Positions 1-11,218 of a stretch of DNA of 64,000 nucleotides are shown here, one piece after another (the stretch's first letter is position 1; every line of letters starts with the position of its first letter). The translations under genes were made by a program, and so were the position numbers. The DNA comes from Darksidea phi (taxonomy: Eukaryota > Ascomycota > Dothideomycetes > Pleosporales > Lentitheciaceae), in the NCBI GenBank assembly GCA_030770425.1, contig JASJFT010000156.1, positions 43,600 through 107,599 of the forward strand, read 5' to 3'. The notes under the pieces were generated by a model. That model was not told where the DNA came from and did not search any database. It saw only the letters and a list, made by a program, of their open reading frames with translations.

Positions 1-798
1 ACTCCTTAAGCTGATTGCGGTCAAGGGGAGAAACAAGGACTTGGTCAAAGCGGAAAAGTACTTCAGCAAGATTGAACCTGACAATTGCGAAGATGGATAG
101 GCTGACGACGGAAACGAGTGAGCCGCTTGAGGGGATGTCGCTGAGGCTTTGCCATGCTCAAGTAGTTGACAAAGCCGTACTTGTACATAGTCAAGAGCGA
201 AAGTATTTATGGGATTGGAACTTTAAAGCTTACAGTCTTCTTTCATTGGTGACTGTGAGGATGTAGAGTCGTTATAGTGTGGTGAAACGTCTTTCACCTG
301 CATTGGCTATCATTGCGCTCAATGAACAATGTAAGGCTGACGGAAAGGCAAAGGCGGGGCAATATAACAACCTGGAGATCGTGCTGATGATTATGTAATC
401 CCACCATTGTGAACCTGGCCATATTGCGGCATTTTTAGCAATTGGAACAGAAGTGGTGATGTGTACACATATTAGACAAGAAAAGCGAGTTTGACGACGC
501 GATGGTTGCTACTCATTCGATTATACAAGAAAGCATTACAGTGAATGCTCCAGACGGATATATCGTCCAAGGCTCCCCCAGCTATCAAAGTTACTATCAA
601 CGATGAAGGTCATGCGTAAGTTCTAGACAAGATCTCGCTACGAAACGTTGAGAATTCGCGATGACAGCCATGGAAGAACGTTCTTTTGAGCGCAGATGGC
701 CGTGAATGGGTGCTGAAAGAAAACAGCCACGGACCGTTGCCCCCACAGGGACAAGATTATAAGACATCCACTATTCCAATGGGTGGCAAGTTCCACCT
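1..798. other. Intergenic sequence, no gene recognised
   Basis: No reading frame here resembles a known protein; the longest plus-strand frame (15-266) starts with a non-ATG codon and shows no domain. The stretch 491-521 is identical, in reverse complement, to 30379-30409 inside a transposable element, so part of this region is probably repeat debris. It also contains the 3' flank of the minus-strand MYND gene. Confidence 0.5.
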
Positions 799-2757
799 CT
801 ACGACGCTTTTTCGAATTCCATGTAGCGCTCGAGGCCGCATGTACTCTCCTCCATCATCCTCTTGAACTCCTCTTTGGTGGTAGTATCCTTAACGCGATA
901 TGGCCAAGGCTCGATGATAGAGTGCTTGTTTTTACCCTTGACCCTCACGCCATAGTCTCGAGCTACATCGTACAATGAGGTGGAACTAAGAAACTTTTCG
1001 AAGTAGAAGTCAAAGTCTCCAAAGTGACTGAGGCTAGACATTACCAAGATGATCTGAGGGGACGTCATCGGATTGTGACCGAGCAAGGGTCCGGCAAACA
1101 ATGAGTTCTGGATGTGGTTGTCGATGTCCAAGTACTTGCTCAGTTGGCTCATTCTGTCCCTTGTGTCTGCATCTTGGATCGATCGACCTCTAATACTTGT
1201 GTAAATATGCTCTTCTTCCTTTACGGCATTTAGGAAGAGCATGAGGAGCGTAGCGTTGGGGTTTTGCGATTTTGGCTTGAGCATCGGGGAGAAAATCCGC
1301 AATGTGGATTCAGGTCCAAGATAGCCGCGGTCGCACACATTTGACACCTGAAATCACTACATTAGCATATCTATGGCGTGCTTGGATACGATGGGGCTTA
1401 CCTCGATGCGATCGAATAGGGTATCGTGAAGGCCTTGACTATCAAAATGGGTGCGGATCCCAACGGCATCGACGGCGAAGAGGTGGAAGGCTATCTTGCT
1501 ATTACGAACGCGCTTACAAAACTGTAAGAGGGTATCGCGCAGAAAGAAGAAGAAGGCTCCATAGACATCATTCTTCGCAGTGGGTGCATGCTTGATGTAT
1601 TCGTCATAAGCCCAGCCATCGAGTGGATCTGCGACATCATCTATTGGCCAGACACCCGGCACCATGTAAAGCGTACTAGGCGAGATTAGAATGACGTATG
1701 TCTATGGCGAAGAATTCAAGGACACTCACGGGTTTGGCGTCTCTCCGTAGCTCATACGAGAACAACCATAAGGTAGGAGGATGCCCTCCGCGCGGAATTT
1801 CCATGCTCCAGTGCGTCGGCCAGGTGACATTTTGTACAAGGCTCGATCCACGAAGTCCTCTCGCCCCTCCTTCATTATGGCAGACTGACGGATCTGCATA
1901 GCATTATAGGGAGTGAGGTTGTCAGGGACCTTGAAGAAGTCCTCCAACAAGTCCCATTCATTCTTCTGGAGAATGATATTGACTGCGCTGCTCCCGATCT
2001 GGAACATCTCTGCGTGGACAGCGTCTTTCGGCACCCTCTTGATTGCCTCGCATACCTTTTTAATACGCGGCAAAAGGCACTGCTGCAACGCGAGGACTAC
2101 AGCGCTCGGAAGCAGCGCAGAGTACCACAGGTGCATCATAATCGGAACAGCAGTCTTGGGCTCAAAGTAGAGGGCTGTGAGAAGCAGTATGGCATTGCGC
2201 GTGGCGATGAAGAAGTTCTTGTCGTTGATGACTACAGTGCAATTGCCACGGTAGTCTTCTGGGAGTCCCACGATGGTTTTAACGACGTTTCGAAGGTCGC
2301 CAGATGCTGCAAAAAGCAGCGCGAGGTCGCGCTCAATAACACTTGCGCCCTCATTCTTCTTGAGGTTGAGCATATCGATCGCAGGTATGTTGCCCCAGAA
2401 GTAATGCGGTAAGCCGGGGACAGCGGAGTCCATGTGATGGTTGCCTATGAATGATGGCACGCGCCTCTCCTGGACCCACCGAGGCATATAGAGAGGACTC
2501 ATATGCCGTCCCTTGCAGATAGGCTTGTGAAGCTTCCAATCCTGTTTTTGGCATGCTTTGCAACAGTACTACACGATGTCAGTTCGAAAACCGCAGACCA
2601 AATCTAAACGGCGTACCTGAACCAGCTTGCAACCCGCACATGCCAGCGTCGCACCATTCTGGCATGGCGCAACCTTTCCGTCGACCTTCTGGTCAGTGTT
2701 CGCACAGAGTGGCGGATTGAGGAAGGCGGACAGGTCGGGCTGCTTGCCGGACGCCAT
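799..2757 (-). CDS. MYND zinc-finger protein with DUF4470 domain
   Basis: Four exons, read on the minus strand: 2757-2617, 2568-1730, 1675-1402, 1347-799 (introns of 48, 54 and 54 nt, all GT-AG), giving 600 aa. A MYND finger lies near the N-terminus (about residues 14-60, including CAGCKLVQ and, across intron 1, YCCKACQKQDWKLHKPIC). It is followed by a DUF4470-like region (WGNIPAIDMLNL, LLFAASGDLRNVVKTI), a domain shared with the dynein assembly factor DNAAF3. MYND fingers usually bind proline-rich partners; the role of this fungal family is unknown. The frame stays open 5' of 2757 but only from a TTG. The ATG at 2757 has an A at -3 and a G at +4, so I chose it. The gene diverges from the J-domain gene across 587 bp. 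Confidence 0.85.
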
Positions 2758-3344
2758 CTTGTAGCGCTTTCTCGTCGCGATAATTTGATCTCGTGTGGCT
2801 GCAGTTTGAAGATGAGCTTGAGAGCGCAATAATAATGATACAGGTGGGGAAGTTTCGGTCCTACGATTTTCCGACTGTGAGAGTGAGTGCGGGTTGTGTG
2901 ACCGAACACATCAGGCCTAGATTTTGTTGATACTTTTGATTGTAAAGTGAACGCAGATTTGTGTCAAGGCACTGGATTACATTTCGCAGTAAGGGACGCT
3001 GAGCTAGGGACGTCTCCTGTAATATAGTGGGCGTACGTGGGCGTACACATGTGCACACCGGCGAGGGGAGGGCGGCGCATCCGGCCACCAATGCCTCATT
3101 GCACCCTCTCCCTTTGTCACCAACTCACAAGATGCAACGACACCTACCGGCCCACTTTATATCATGCCACCTTCTATCATGATATTTGCCACGAGGCAGT
3201 GCTAGTCATTCGTCTTGGCACCATGTGACTGCGCGCAGCTGTGAAAAGACGCGTTGCTGCCTAGCCGCCCTCCCCAGCCTTTCTTAACAACTGCTTTCCA
3301 CCCTGATCCCTTCTACTCGCTACCCTCCCGCAACCACCGCCAGC
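2758..3344. promoter_or_regulatory. Divergent intergenic region (MYND gene / J-protein gene)
   Basis: Non-coding 587 bp between two divergently transcribed genes, so it should hold both promoters. The stretch just before the J-protein ATG is C/T-rich (3260-3340), as is common for fungal core promoters. No specific factor site can be named. Confidence 0.45.
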
Positions 3345-4090
3345 ATGGCGGAGCACTCCCTCAGCCGTGACTACTATGCCGACCTTGGATTAAGCCCCTA
3401 CGCCACAGCCGAGGAAATCAAGTCCGCCTTTCACAAGCTCGCCAAATTGCACCACCCGGACAGAAAAGGCCCCGAGCACAATGGCGACGCGAGCGAATTC
3501 AGGAAGGCACGCGAGGCGTACGAGAAGTTATCAGACCAGGATGCGAAGGCAGCATATGATCGGTCGCGTGGCAGAAGCACGACGCATAGAAACGTGAGGC
3601 AGTACAAGCCACCGGGAGCAGATAATGGAGGCAAAGAAGAAAGCCCAAAGAGAAGTTCTACCTACTCGATGGAAGAGTTTCGGAGGCGCTGCAATCCGCC
3701 CGGTGGCTTCCAGAGGACGGGGGCGGGGAAGTTTGCCTCGAGCTATTATCGGAGTCAGTCGACGCCGCAGCCACCGTGGGTGCCTCTTTTGCCATGTGTG
3801 AGAAGCTCAATGCTGACTTATACAGACCATTACCCAAAGCCCACGGCGTCCGGGTCAAGATGACGGATCACCCAGCGACCAAAACGACATATTGTCCTTA
3901 TAAGGCGGAGCGATGGACTAAGCAGTCTGGCACCGAGTATTGCATCTTCTGCCTGAGCTCAAGCAACAATGTCAAGAGGTGCCCAGCATGTGAGGCGTCG
4001 GCTTGTCCTGGGTGCTTGAGCATGGTCAACCAAATACGTGAGGATCATATCAATAGGCAAAAGTCGTGGTACTGGCCTTCTGGTGGTTGA
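3345..4090 (+). CDS. J-domain (DnaJ-like) protein with C-terminal zinc-binding cysteines
   Basis: Two exons, 3345-3775 and 3826-4090, separated by a 50-nt intron (donor GTGGGT, branch GCTGAC, acceptor ACAG), giving 231 aa. The J domain occupies about residues 8-72 and has the HPD motif (KLHHPDRKG), so it should stimulate an Hsp70 ATPase. A polar, unstructured-looking linker follows. The C-terminal 70 residues carry at least seven cysteines in CxxC-type pairs (CIFC, CPAC, CPGC), suggesting a zinc-binding module. There is no signal peptide or mitochondrial presequence, so a cytosolic or nuclear co-chaperone is likely. Reading straight through 3776 instead of splicing would lose the whole cysteine cluster. 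Confidence 0.82.
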
Positions 4091-4336
4091 GACAAGATGA
4101 GTTGAGCGAACGGAGTATCTTTTCTGGAGTAGCGGCGAGAGAGGATGCCGGGGCGTTCGGTAGAGGGTATTGGTCTTGCATGTGGCCCGGAGCACATCAG
4201 CTGGGATGACGTGATAGGATCAAGGAACCATTAACACGGAGATAACAATGATCAAGTTTGATTTCGGGCGATAATCATCAGCCGTTTGCATCACCAATGC
4301 ATACGCCATATTCACCTTTAATAAACCGAATACTTT

Positions 4337-6094
4337 CTAGAGCTGTCCGCAGAGCTCATCCAGAGGGATGGCAACTTTGTCGTAGAAATCCACTGCAGTG
4401 ACCGGCTGTTCTAGATTTAGACACCAATCCACGACGTCTTTGTACTTGGTCCCTACTCTGTACGCCAGCTCATACTTCACCCTAATCATGAGCCTTCTTT
4501 TCAGTTCAAACGCTTCGGCCTCGTGAAAACGGTCCATCTTCGGCCACAGAGCCACGGTCTGCGCTTTCTCAGGCTTAGCCTTGAGAAAGTCCATCATCGG
4601 TCCCCAAACCGCGATCTCGAAAAGCACCACACCAAGGGAGTAGATGTCATAGTGAATCTGGTAACCGGACGCTGCTTCGCCTTGATAGTGCGGATGCCGG
4701 TAGAGAGCTGCTTCGAGGTCATTGAGAACTTTGCCTCGGTCGATGGTTTGAGCTTGGGTTAGTTGGCGGGAGTAGTTGAAACCTTGCACTAAGGCTTTCT
4801 GGATCGAAGGGAAGGCCGGGGCAGAAGTGGGAGATTGAACGTGCGGGAAGATGATGTTGGTGCTGTTGATGCCTTTGTGCATCCAGTTGCCACCGTAGAG
4901 GCGGGCGAACGTGTCGACTAGCCGTTTCGCCAATTTGCAGCGCGCCTCGAGAGCGGGTTTCGAGGGCAAGGACAAGAGACTTCGAAGGGAAAGAGGCTGG
5001 CTCGCTCTCAATTCACCAAACTCTAGTGGACCTAGGGGGAACCGGAAGACGATCCACCAGCAGTGATAGTCGGGGTCGTCTACGTAGCCTAGAGCTTGCA
5101 GCGTATGGAGGTGTCGTTGCGCACCTGTTCCGCCAAGGAGCGAGACGAGCTGGCGGACGCGCTCTTTCAAAACGTCTTTGAGGGATTCGGGGATGTTCGT
5201 GTCGTACTCTTTCTTTTCGAACAGATAGGCGACTCCAGGGTCGATGCGGCCTTTCTTCAGGAACCGGGTCTGAGAGCGGTCTTCTGCAGTGCCGCCGGTG
5301 ATGCTCCAATCCTCGGCTTCCGCTCCGCTCGCGCCGATTGATGGGGCTCTCTGAAGCGGTATAGCTTTCCATTGCGCAAGGGCGTGAATGTCTACTTGGG
5401 AGAAGTCTTGTTGGTTCCACCCGGAAGAACGTCCAAGCTCGGAAAGAGCGCCTGGTTGTGACAAGCCTCGGATGATGTCTAGTGCAAGACGGGTTCCTTC
5501 TTGTCGAATTTCCTTCCTTTCTCCCTCAACCACGAATGTTTGTAGGCTCTTCACATGCTTTTCTATAGTTTCCACGAACCCTTCAAACCTCTTTTTATCT
5601 CGTATCGCCCATAGCACTCGTCGAGTGACTTTCGTCTCATTCTTCTCTGTTGGGTGCGACGAGGGTCCGCTCTCGACCAGAGCCGCTGTAGTCGTCTCCC
5701 CTTTAGCCTTCATGATGGACACCAGGCTACGCCTCATTTGCGCGACAGTTTCGCTCCTCTTGTTTTTGTCCGATCCCTCTGGTCCCTTGACGACGAGCCC
5801 ATACTTTGTCCCCTCGCGCTCCACTTCCACAACCAGATCGCGTATGCGTGTCAATGTCCGCGCGATTAGCTCTTCGAACGGCACCAAGGTATCAGCCAGC
5901 TCACCCTGCGTGAGACCAGCCTTCGCAGCCCAAATTCCGAGATGCGCTTTCACCGTTTCGAGACGGATGACGAGATCCTCGGTATCCTTGTCAAAGCTGA
6001 TGGTGTCGTCAAGCGTCTTCCATGCTATAATCGCGGCTTGGAAGACAATGGGCACTACGCCCGCGGCTACACCGACGACATCGAGTCCGGACAT
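4337..6094 (-). CDS. HeLo domain protein with C-terminal pseudokinase
   Basis: Single exon, 585 aa. Residues 1 to about 190 match the HeLo (prion-inhibition and propagation, HET-S N-terminal) fold: a hydrophobic first helix (GVAAGVVPIVFQAAIIAW), then RLETVKAHLGIW and a late helix (RFEGFVETIEKHVKSLQ). HeLo domains are membrane-permeabilising cell-death effectors in fungi. The C-terminal half is a degenerate protein kinase: the catalytic loop reads HKGINSTN rather than HRDxxxxN and no DFG is visible, but YDIYSLGVVLFEI (subdomain IX) is intact. A HeLo four-helix bundle before a pseudokinase resembles animal MLKL. It diverges from the kinase-ankyrin gene at 6329 across 234 bp. No C-terminal amyloid motif is obvious. 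Confidence 0.85.
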   Translation of the reverse strand: MSGLDVVGVAAGVVPIVFQAAIIAWKTLDDTISFDKDTEDLVIRLETVKAHLGIWAAKAGLTQGELADTLVPFEELIARTLTRIRDLVVEVEREGTKYGLVVKGPEGSDKNKRSETVAQMRRSLVSIMKAKGETTTAALVESGPSSHPTEKNETKVTRRVLWAIRDKKRFEGFVETIEKHVKSLQTFVVEGERKEIRQEGTRLALDIIRGLSQPGALSELGRSSGWNQQDFSQVDIHALAQWKAIPLQRAPSIGASGAEAEDWSITGGTAEDRSQTRFLKKGRIDPGVAYLFEKKEYDTNIPESLKDVLKERVRQLVSLLGGTGAQRHLHTLQALGYVDDPDYHCWWIVFRFPLGPLEFGELRASQPLSLRSLLSLPSKPALEARCKLAKRLVDTFARLYGGNWMHKGINSTNIIFPHVQSPTSAPAFPSIQKALVQGFNYSRQLTQAQTIDRGKVLNDLEAALYRHPHYQGEAASGYQIHYDIYSLGVVLFEIAVWGPMMDFLKAKPEKAQTVALWPKMDRFHEAEAFELKRRLMIRVKYELAYRVGTKYKDVVDWCLNLEQPVTAVDFYDKVAIPLDELCGQL

Positions 6095-6328
6095 GATTAG
6101 GGAGAATTCGTTCCATGGTACGAAGAACGCGGGTGGTGCAAGGACCTATGGAGGGGCACGACAGGGCGAGGCGAGACGAGACCGGCATTATGGCTTCGTA
6201 CTAGTCGAATTAGGTTGGGTTTATCGAAGTAGCCTTGGCAGCTGAGGCATGCATCCCGTCAACCTCCAGCGCAGCCTGATCAACACAGTGCCTTCCATGT
6301 CCGACACAACCCGGGCAATCACTTAGAC
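6095..6328. promoter_or_regulatory. Shared divergent promoter region (HeLo-pseudokinase / kinase-ankyrin)
   Basis: Only 234 bp separate the two divergent start codons (6094 minus, 6329 plus), so the promoters must overlap or abut and the genes are plausibly co-expressed. No TATA box or named factor site is evident by eye. Confidence 0.5.
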
Positions 6329-9300
6329 ATGGACGAATTCGAATGGGTCAGGTCCTTCGCGACATCGAGTTACGGAACAATCAGCGATGTGCTAGTTCCG
6401 CCACAAAGCGATTGTGATACAGCGCCTTCACCCCCAAATTCGCCCCCATCGCGCGGCTCGTTTGCATCTTTCGTCTGCCATGTAAGTAACCCCGCGATAC
6501 AAGCCGCATTTCTTATACCAGATTTGTTTGTTGAGCTGGAAATTACCTTCCATTTGGCAAATAAAGTAGCTTCTCTGGCTGCAACAATATGCCCTGACAC
6601 CCCTGCTGGACGAGCTTTACTCAGTTTGTACCCCAACTAGGTGGTCAGTCTGGAGAAGAGACTGCGGTCTTTCTCGCCCATCGTCTTGGACGGCTCCTCG
6701 GTTGTGAAAGAAACTGGCAAGATTTTGGGCGAAGGGACTACGTTTATGGTGAGACATGCTCAATGGATGAAAGATCCCAACGAACCGCCTCTCGACGTCG
6801 CCTTGAAAGAGATCATTGCAGACGTCCGATCGTTGGATGGACCTTCGTCCAACGCTATCCACCGACGTCAGAGCGACTGGAAAGATATTCTCTTCGAACT
6901 ACGCGCTCTCCTTCACGAGCCAATCCGCTATCATCCCAACTTGGTCCGGCTTCTAGGAATACAATGGGGGCTTTCGCCCATGTCTGAGTCCGCATACCCT
7001 ATGCTTATCATGGAGTATGGGTCGCTTGGTACCTTCAACGCTCTCCAAGCATCCTCCGAATCGCTATCCTTTCCCATCAAGCAAAAGCTCTGCTACGATG
7101 TCGGAAAAGCACTGTCCGCGCTGCACGCATGTGGTATTGTTCATGGAGATGTGAAACACGAAAATGTGCTTATCTTTCCGTCTAAAAAGCCCTTCAACAG
7201 TCTTCCATACACTGCAAAGCTAGCAGACTTCGGCGGCACCGTTATGGACATGGTATACACAGAGTCCCGCGTAATGGAAACATGGACATGGCCATTTCAA
7301 GCCCCCGAAGTCACGGATCGCCAGCGTCTGACTAGGAGCGGGATGATGCTTACTGATACGTACTCGTTTGGCCTTCTTCTTTGGAGAGCGTTTATGGATG
7401 GCGAGGGCTTTTTAACTCTCCCCGGAGCTGCGCAGATTGCTTCTGATCAAGACAAACGCTATTTGAGTGACCAGAAGGCTTCGAATGACTTCACCAGCAC
7501 CGCAATTACCGACATAACCAAGTATGCGAGCAAACGAGGCATCTCACAGGCCTGTATCGATCTGTTCACATATGCGATACTTCATACTGTGCAGTTAAAG
7601 CCGGAGAATCGAAACTTAGTCAAAGCACAAGCGGCGCTGAGAGGTATAAAGTAGGTTGTAGATGTCCTCTACACAGTGTTCCGCTGATTCCTACAGGCCA
7701 GGCCATATCTTTAGATATTTGAGTTTCATTCAGGAAAAGAACGATGAACGGGTGGCAACTGAAGCCCGACTTGCTCCAGTAAGTCACCGAGGCTGCTTGG
7801 CCCTAGGTTAACCATCACCAGGGTCAACATGGGATCACGCGAGACAACCTGTCATTCATGCTTGGACGCTGGGGTGATGATGTAGACCTGCAAGATAACA
7901 TGTACTTGAAACTGCCTTTTGTACGCGTTACCACGCTGACCATTCTTAGGCCGGGCAACCGTCCCCAATTAGACGAGCCAAACCCAGAAGACTTCTCGTT
8001 CGAGCCTCAGGATCTGAAAAAGATTCTGACTTGGAATCAGCAGCATCAAATGCTCGAGGAAATGAAAGACGCTGCCAGTAACACTGCGAGTCCCGCCGGT
8101 GGTGTTTTGGAGATGAAGAAGACTGTGGCTGCGTTCTACGTATTTCAGTGCTATCTCCTCGAGTTTGGCACCACATTCGATGCAAACGAGGCTATACAGT
8201 GGTTACAGATGGCTTCTGGGGACGATAATAGTCATGAAGATGCGGACTACTTCGCTCAAGCTTGGCTTTGGCGGGTCGCACGTGCACTGGGTACTAACTT
8301 TAATATTGATACAGACCGGTTACATGGATTGCTTCGCCTTTCTGCAATGCGAGGTCATCGTACGTGCCTCCAGGATATAGTTGATCTCGCAGAGAGTAGC
8401 AGCAATACTGCGTTGAAAGAACGGTGGCTTAACGCTCACCGGCAATCTCGACACATCCTATTATCACAGATGGGCGCAGTAGGAATGGGCTACTTCTTTT
8501 CTTCCTTCATGACACCGCCTTGGCACGAAGTGAATCTCAACGATCTCGCTCAACTAGATGGAGCCATCCGGACAATACTTGGCAGGGACTTTGAATCATG
8601 TTTGAAGTCCTCTTCCTCTAGTCAACTGGGAACCCCCTCGCAAGCAAGCCGAGACCGAGAGAAAACTGCATTCGATCACATTTACGTTAACCGACGAGGC
8701 CATGGGCCTTTACACTATGCTGCCGCATGCGGTACGATCGGTGCTCTCCGACATATGATCACCACGTACAAATGCGATATAGACCTTGAAAACCGGCACG
8801 TTGATGAAACACCTCTCCTATGCGCTGCCGAAGGCGGTAAGCTTACATGCGCACTTTTTCTGCTTGACAACGGAGCTGATCCCAACGGTTACCGGTTCGG
8901 CCAAGAAGGGCCGCTTCATTGGCTATGCAGCTTTTTGCCCGATGAGATGGAAACAATAGCCTCTAGACTTGTTGCTGCTGGAGCTGATATGGAGTTGCGC
9001 TCTGGTGGGATGCGCCATGATGTCCGCGGCATCCGAGCGGACTGGGAGCATGTATTTGAGATCCGAACAACACCGCTTGGTCGAGCCGTTTTGATGAACA
9101 ATCTGGATGCAGTCAAAGTGCTCCTGAAATTGGGCGCTGATCCACTCACAAAGAGCGCGAACAAACACCCTGGGGAGTGGGAAGGGTTGGAGAACATGTC
9201 CAAGATGATCGATGTCTCGTCGCCGTTCGAGCTTGCCGCTGTATTGGCTTTGCCCGAAATTCTCGCCGCGTTTATCACGCATATTGACGGGCCCGGTGGT

Positions 9301-10852
9301 ATACCTAGGCTCAAGCTTATTGACGAGATGTCCATGCTCAATCTCGCGCATGGGAAAAAAGTTACCGCGTACGTGACGTGCCCCTAAGCTCAGTACTGAC
9401 ATCACTTTGGATAAGCTTTGCTGACTTGGTTCCCCCGCGTTTAGGTTCGATCCACTCTCTTTGCAGAGCCGCCTTGTCCGTAGCGGAGTGAATCACAAGC
9501 GCAACTTGCAGAGCACTCTCGCGTTGCTCTACGCCCGGGGCCTCAACTTCCATGGCGCCGCTGGCGATGAGTTACAAAAACAACGAAGCACGGTGATGTG
9601 CAAAGAAGTGGAGTTGGGTAATCTGGATGTGGTAGAGTGCCTTCTCGCACTCGGCTACGGTGCCGATGGGACGCAACATTTCCGACCACTGGAAAAAGCT
9701 GTCGAGGTCAACCACGTGGCTATGTTCCATCTGTTAAGGCGTTACAACGCAGATGCAACAGTCACTCGAATGACGCCTACCGGTGCCATATCGCTACTCC
9801 ACGTTTGCGCATCTCGACCGCGACAATCGAGGCCTGGACGCGCTATTGCAGACGCACTTATAGCAGCTGGAGTGCCGTTAGAAAGCACCGATGTACGGAG
9901 CAGATCGCCGCTTGCGACGGCGGCTCTGAACCACAACTTCGATGTTGCTACAGCGCTCATTGAGAACGGAGCAAATGTCAACGCAACCTATCCGCTCCAG
10001 GTATATGGCCCCACGGGGACCGAGACCAAAACTGTCAGCGTTCTTGTAGAAATTCTCTCTCAACATACGATGCGCGCCCTCGAATCACTAAAGTTTCTCT
10101 TCAACCAATACAAGAGTGGGTCGGCCCCGCGACCAGCTTTCCACATCGACCCGATAAACAAATTCTCCATCCTCCACCTTCTAGCCGGGAGCCCCCAGTA
10201 TACGCATATTGCACAGATCACGCCAAAGATCTTGAACTTGTGTCTGGAGACGTACTCGGAACATGAGCTTATCAATTACAAACATCCAATTGTAGGGACG
10301 CCGTTGTACTATGCTGCTGCGAACGGACATAAGGCAATGGTGGAGCGGCTTCTTGAACATGGCGCGGATGCGACATACAACGCTGGGCCAGATGTTAACG
10401 ATTCAGTACAGAACCTACTACGGCCTAGAGAAACTTGGACGCCGCTCTGGGCGGCAATCTTGCGGCTAGACGATGAACTGAAGAGGGGCACTTTATTTCC
10501 ACCCGCTGGACTTCCTGGAGCCTGGCTCAACTCCAACATGATCCAGAACTTGGAAAAGATCGTTGAATTGCTGTTGGAGCACGATAATGACCCCACCGCT
10601 CGGCAGGCCATCGGGCGCCTTGAACAACGTAAATTGTCGCTGGTTGCTGAAGCGCGGGCTTGGAAGGACGATTTGGTGAACAAAAAGAGAGAAATGAAGG
10701 CAAGCCAGGATGAGCAGCCGTTTGATCTGGGCCTGCTGTCGGGTGGGAGCAACGAGAAAGACGAGGAACGGATACGGGAGATTTGCGCGGGCCCGGAGGA
10801 GGAGTGGAGGACGCACGAGCTTGAACAATACTTGCACGCTCTAAAGCTGTAA
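6329..10852 (+). CDS. Protein kinase-ankyrin repeat fusion protein
   Basis: Five exons (6329-6481, 6641-7643, 7702-7778, 7822-9368, 9445-10852) give 1395 aa; introns are 159, 58, 43 and 76 nt. A short low-complexity N-terminus precedes a kinase domain (about residues 60-380) with a glycine-rich loop (LGEGTTFMV), VALKE lysine, HGDVKHENVL catalytic loop and DFGGT, so it looks catalytically competent. Residues 400-690 form a helical linker of no named family. Ankyrin repeats run over about 700-900 and 980-1240 (for example GPLHYAAACG, ETPLLCAAEGG, GTPLYYAAANGHKAMVERLL), ending in a charged coiled tail. The first intron is the least certain because its only in-frame stop is the TAG at its acceptor. 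The order kinase-then-ankyrin resembles animal RIPK4/ANKK1, probably by convergence. Confidence 0.82.
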
Positions 10853-11218
10853 CTCGGAAGCCTAGGCATAAAACGGGGAGCTCTGACGGCCTGCGCCACA
10901 AAAGAGTGGCGCAGCTTCCATATTCGGTTAGCACAAATGACTCATAATGTATCACAGGAAAACAAGGCGCACACCTCGATGAAGAGTCATCAGCGCACCG
11001 GCATAGGTAACAATGTGAAGCAGAGTGCTGCGGAGTTCTTTTAAGATGTTCATGCATGATCTATAAAGATCGGTGAGAGTCCTACATCGGCTTTGGCAAA
11101 ATACATTCTTGACCAACGCCTTCGCGCAACTTCAGGACGCCTCTGTTCCCTTCATATCCCTTTTATTACCCATTTCCGGCTCCATAGTAGTATATATATG
11201 CGCAGCGATTTCAAATCC
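10853..11218. other. Intergenic region upstream of RNA-processing fusion gene
   Basis: No gene seen. A TATATATATG stretch at 11191-11200 sits just before the chosen ATG. It may act as a core promoter element, or its ATG at 11198 may be an alternative start in the same frame. Confidence 0.4.

Noticed and set aside
5388..6245. Plus-strand frame of 285 aa
   Set aside because: It is antisense to the HeLo-pseudokinase; Ser/Arg-rich shadow composition with no recognisable domain.
6329..6390. Amyloid/RHIM-like signalling motif at the N-terminus of the kinase-ankyrin protein
   Set aside because: The segment WVRSFATSSYGTISDV is suggestive in composition but lacks the VQxG-type RHIM core or another named prion motif, so I do not claim it.
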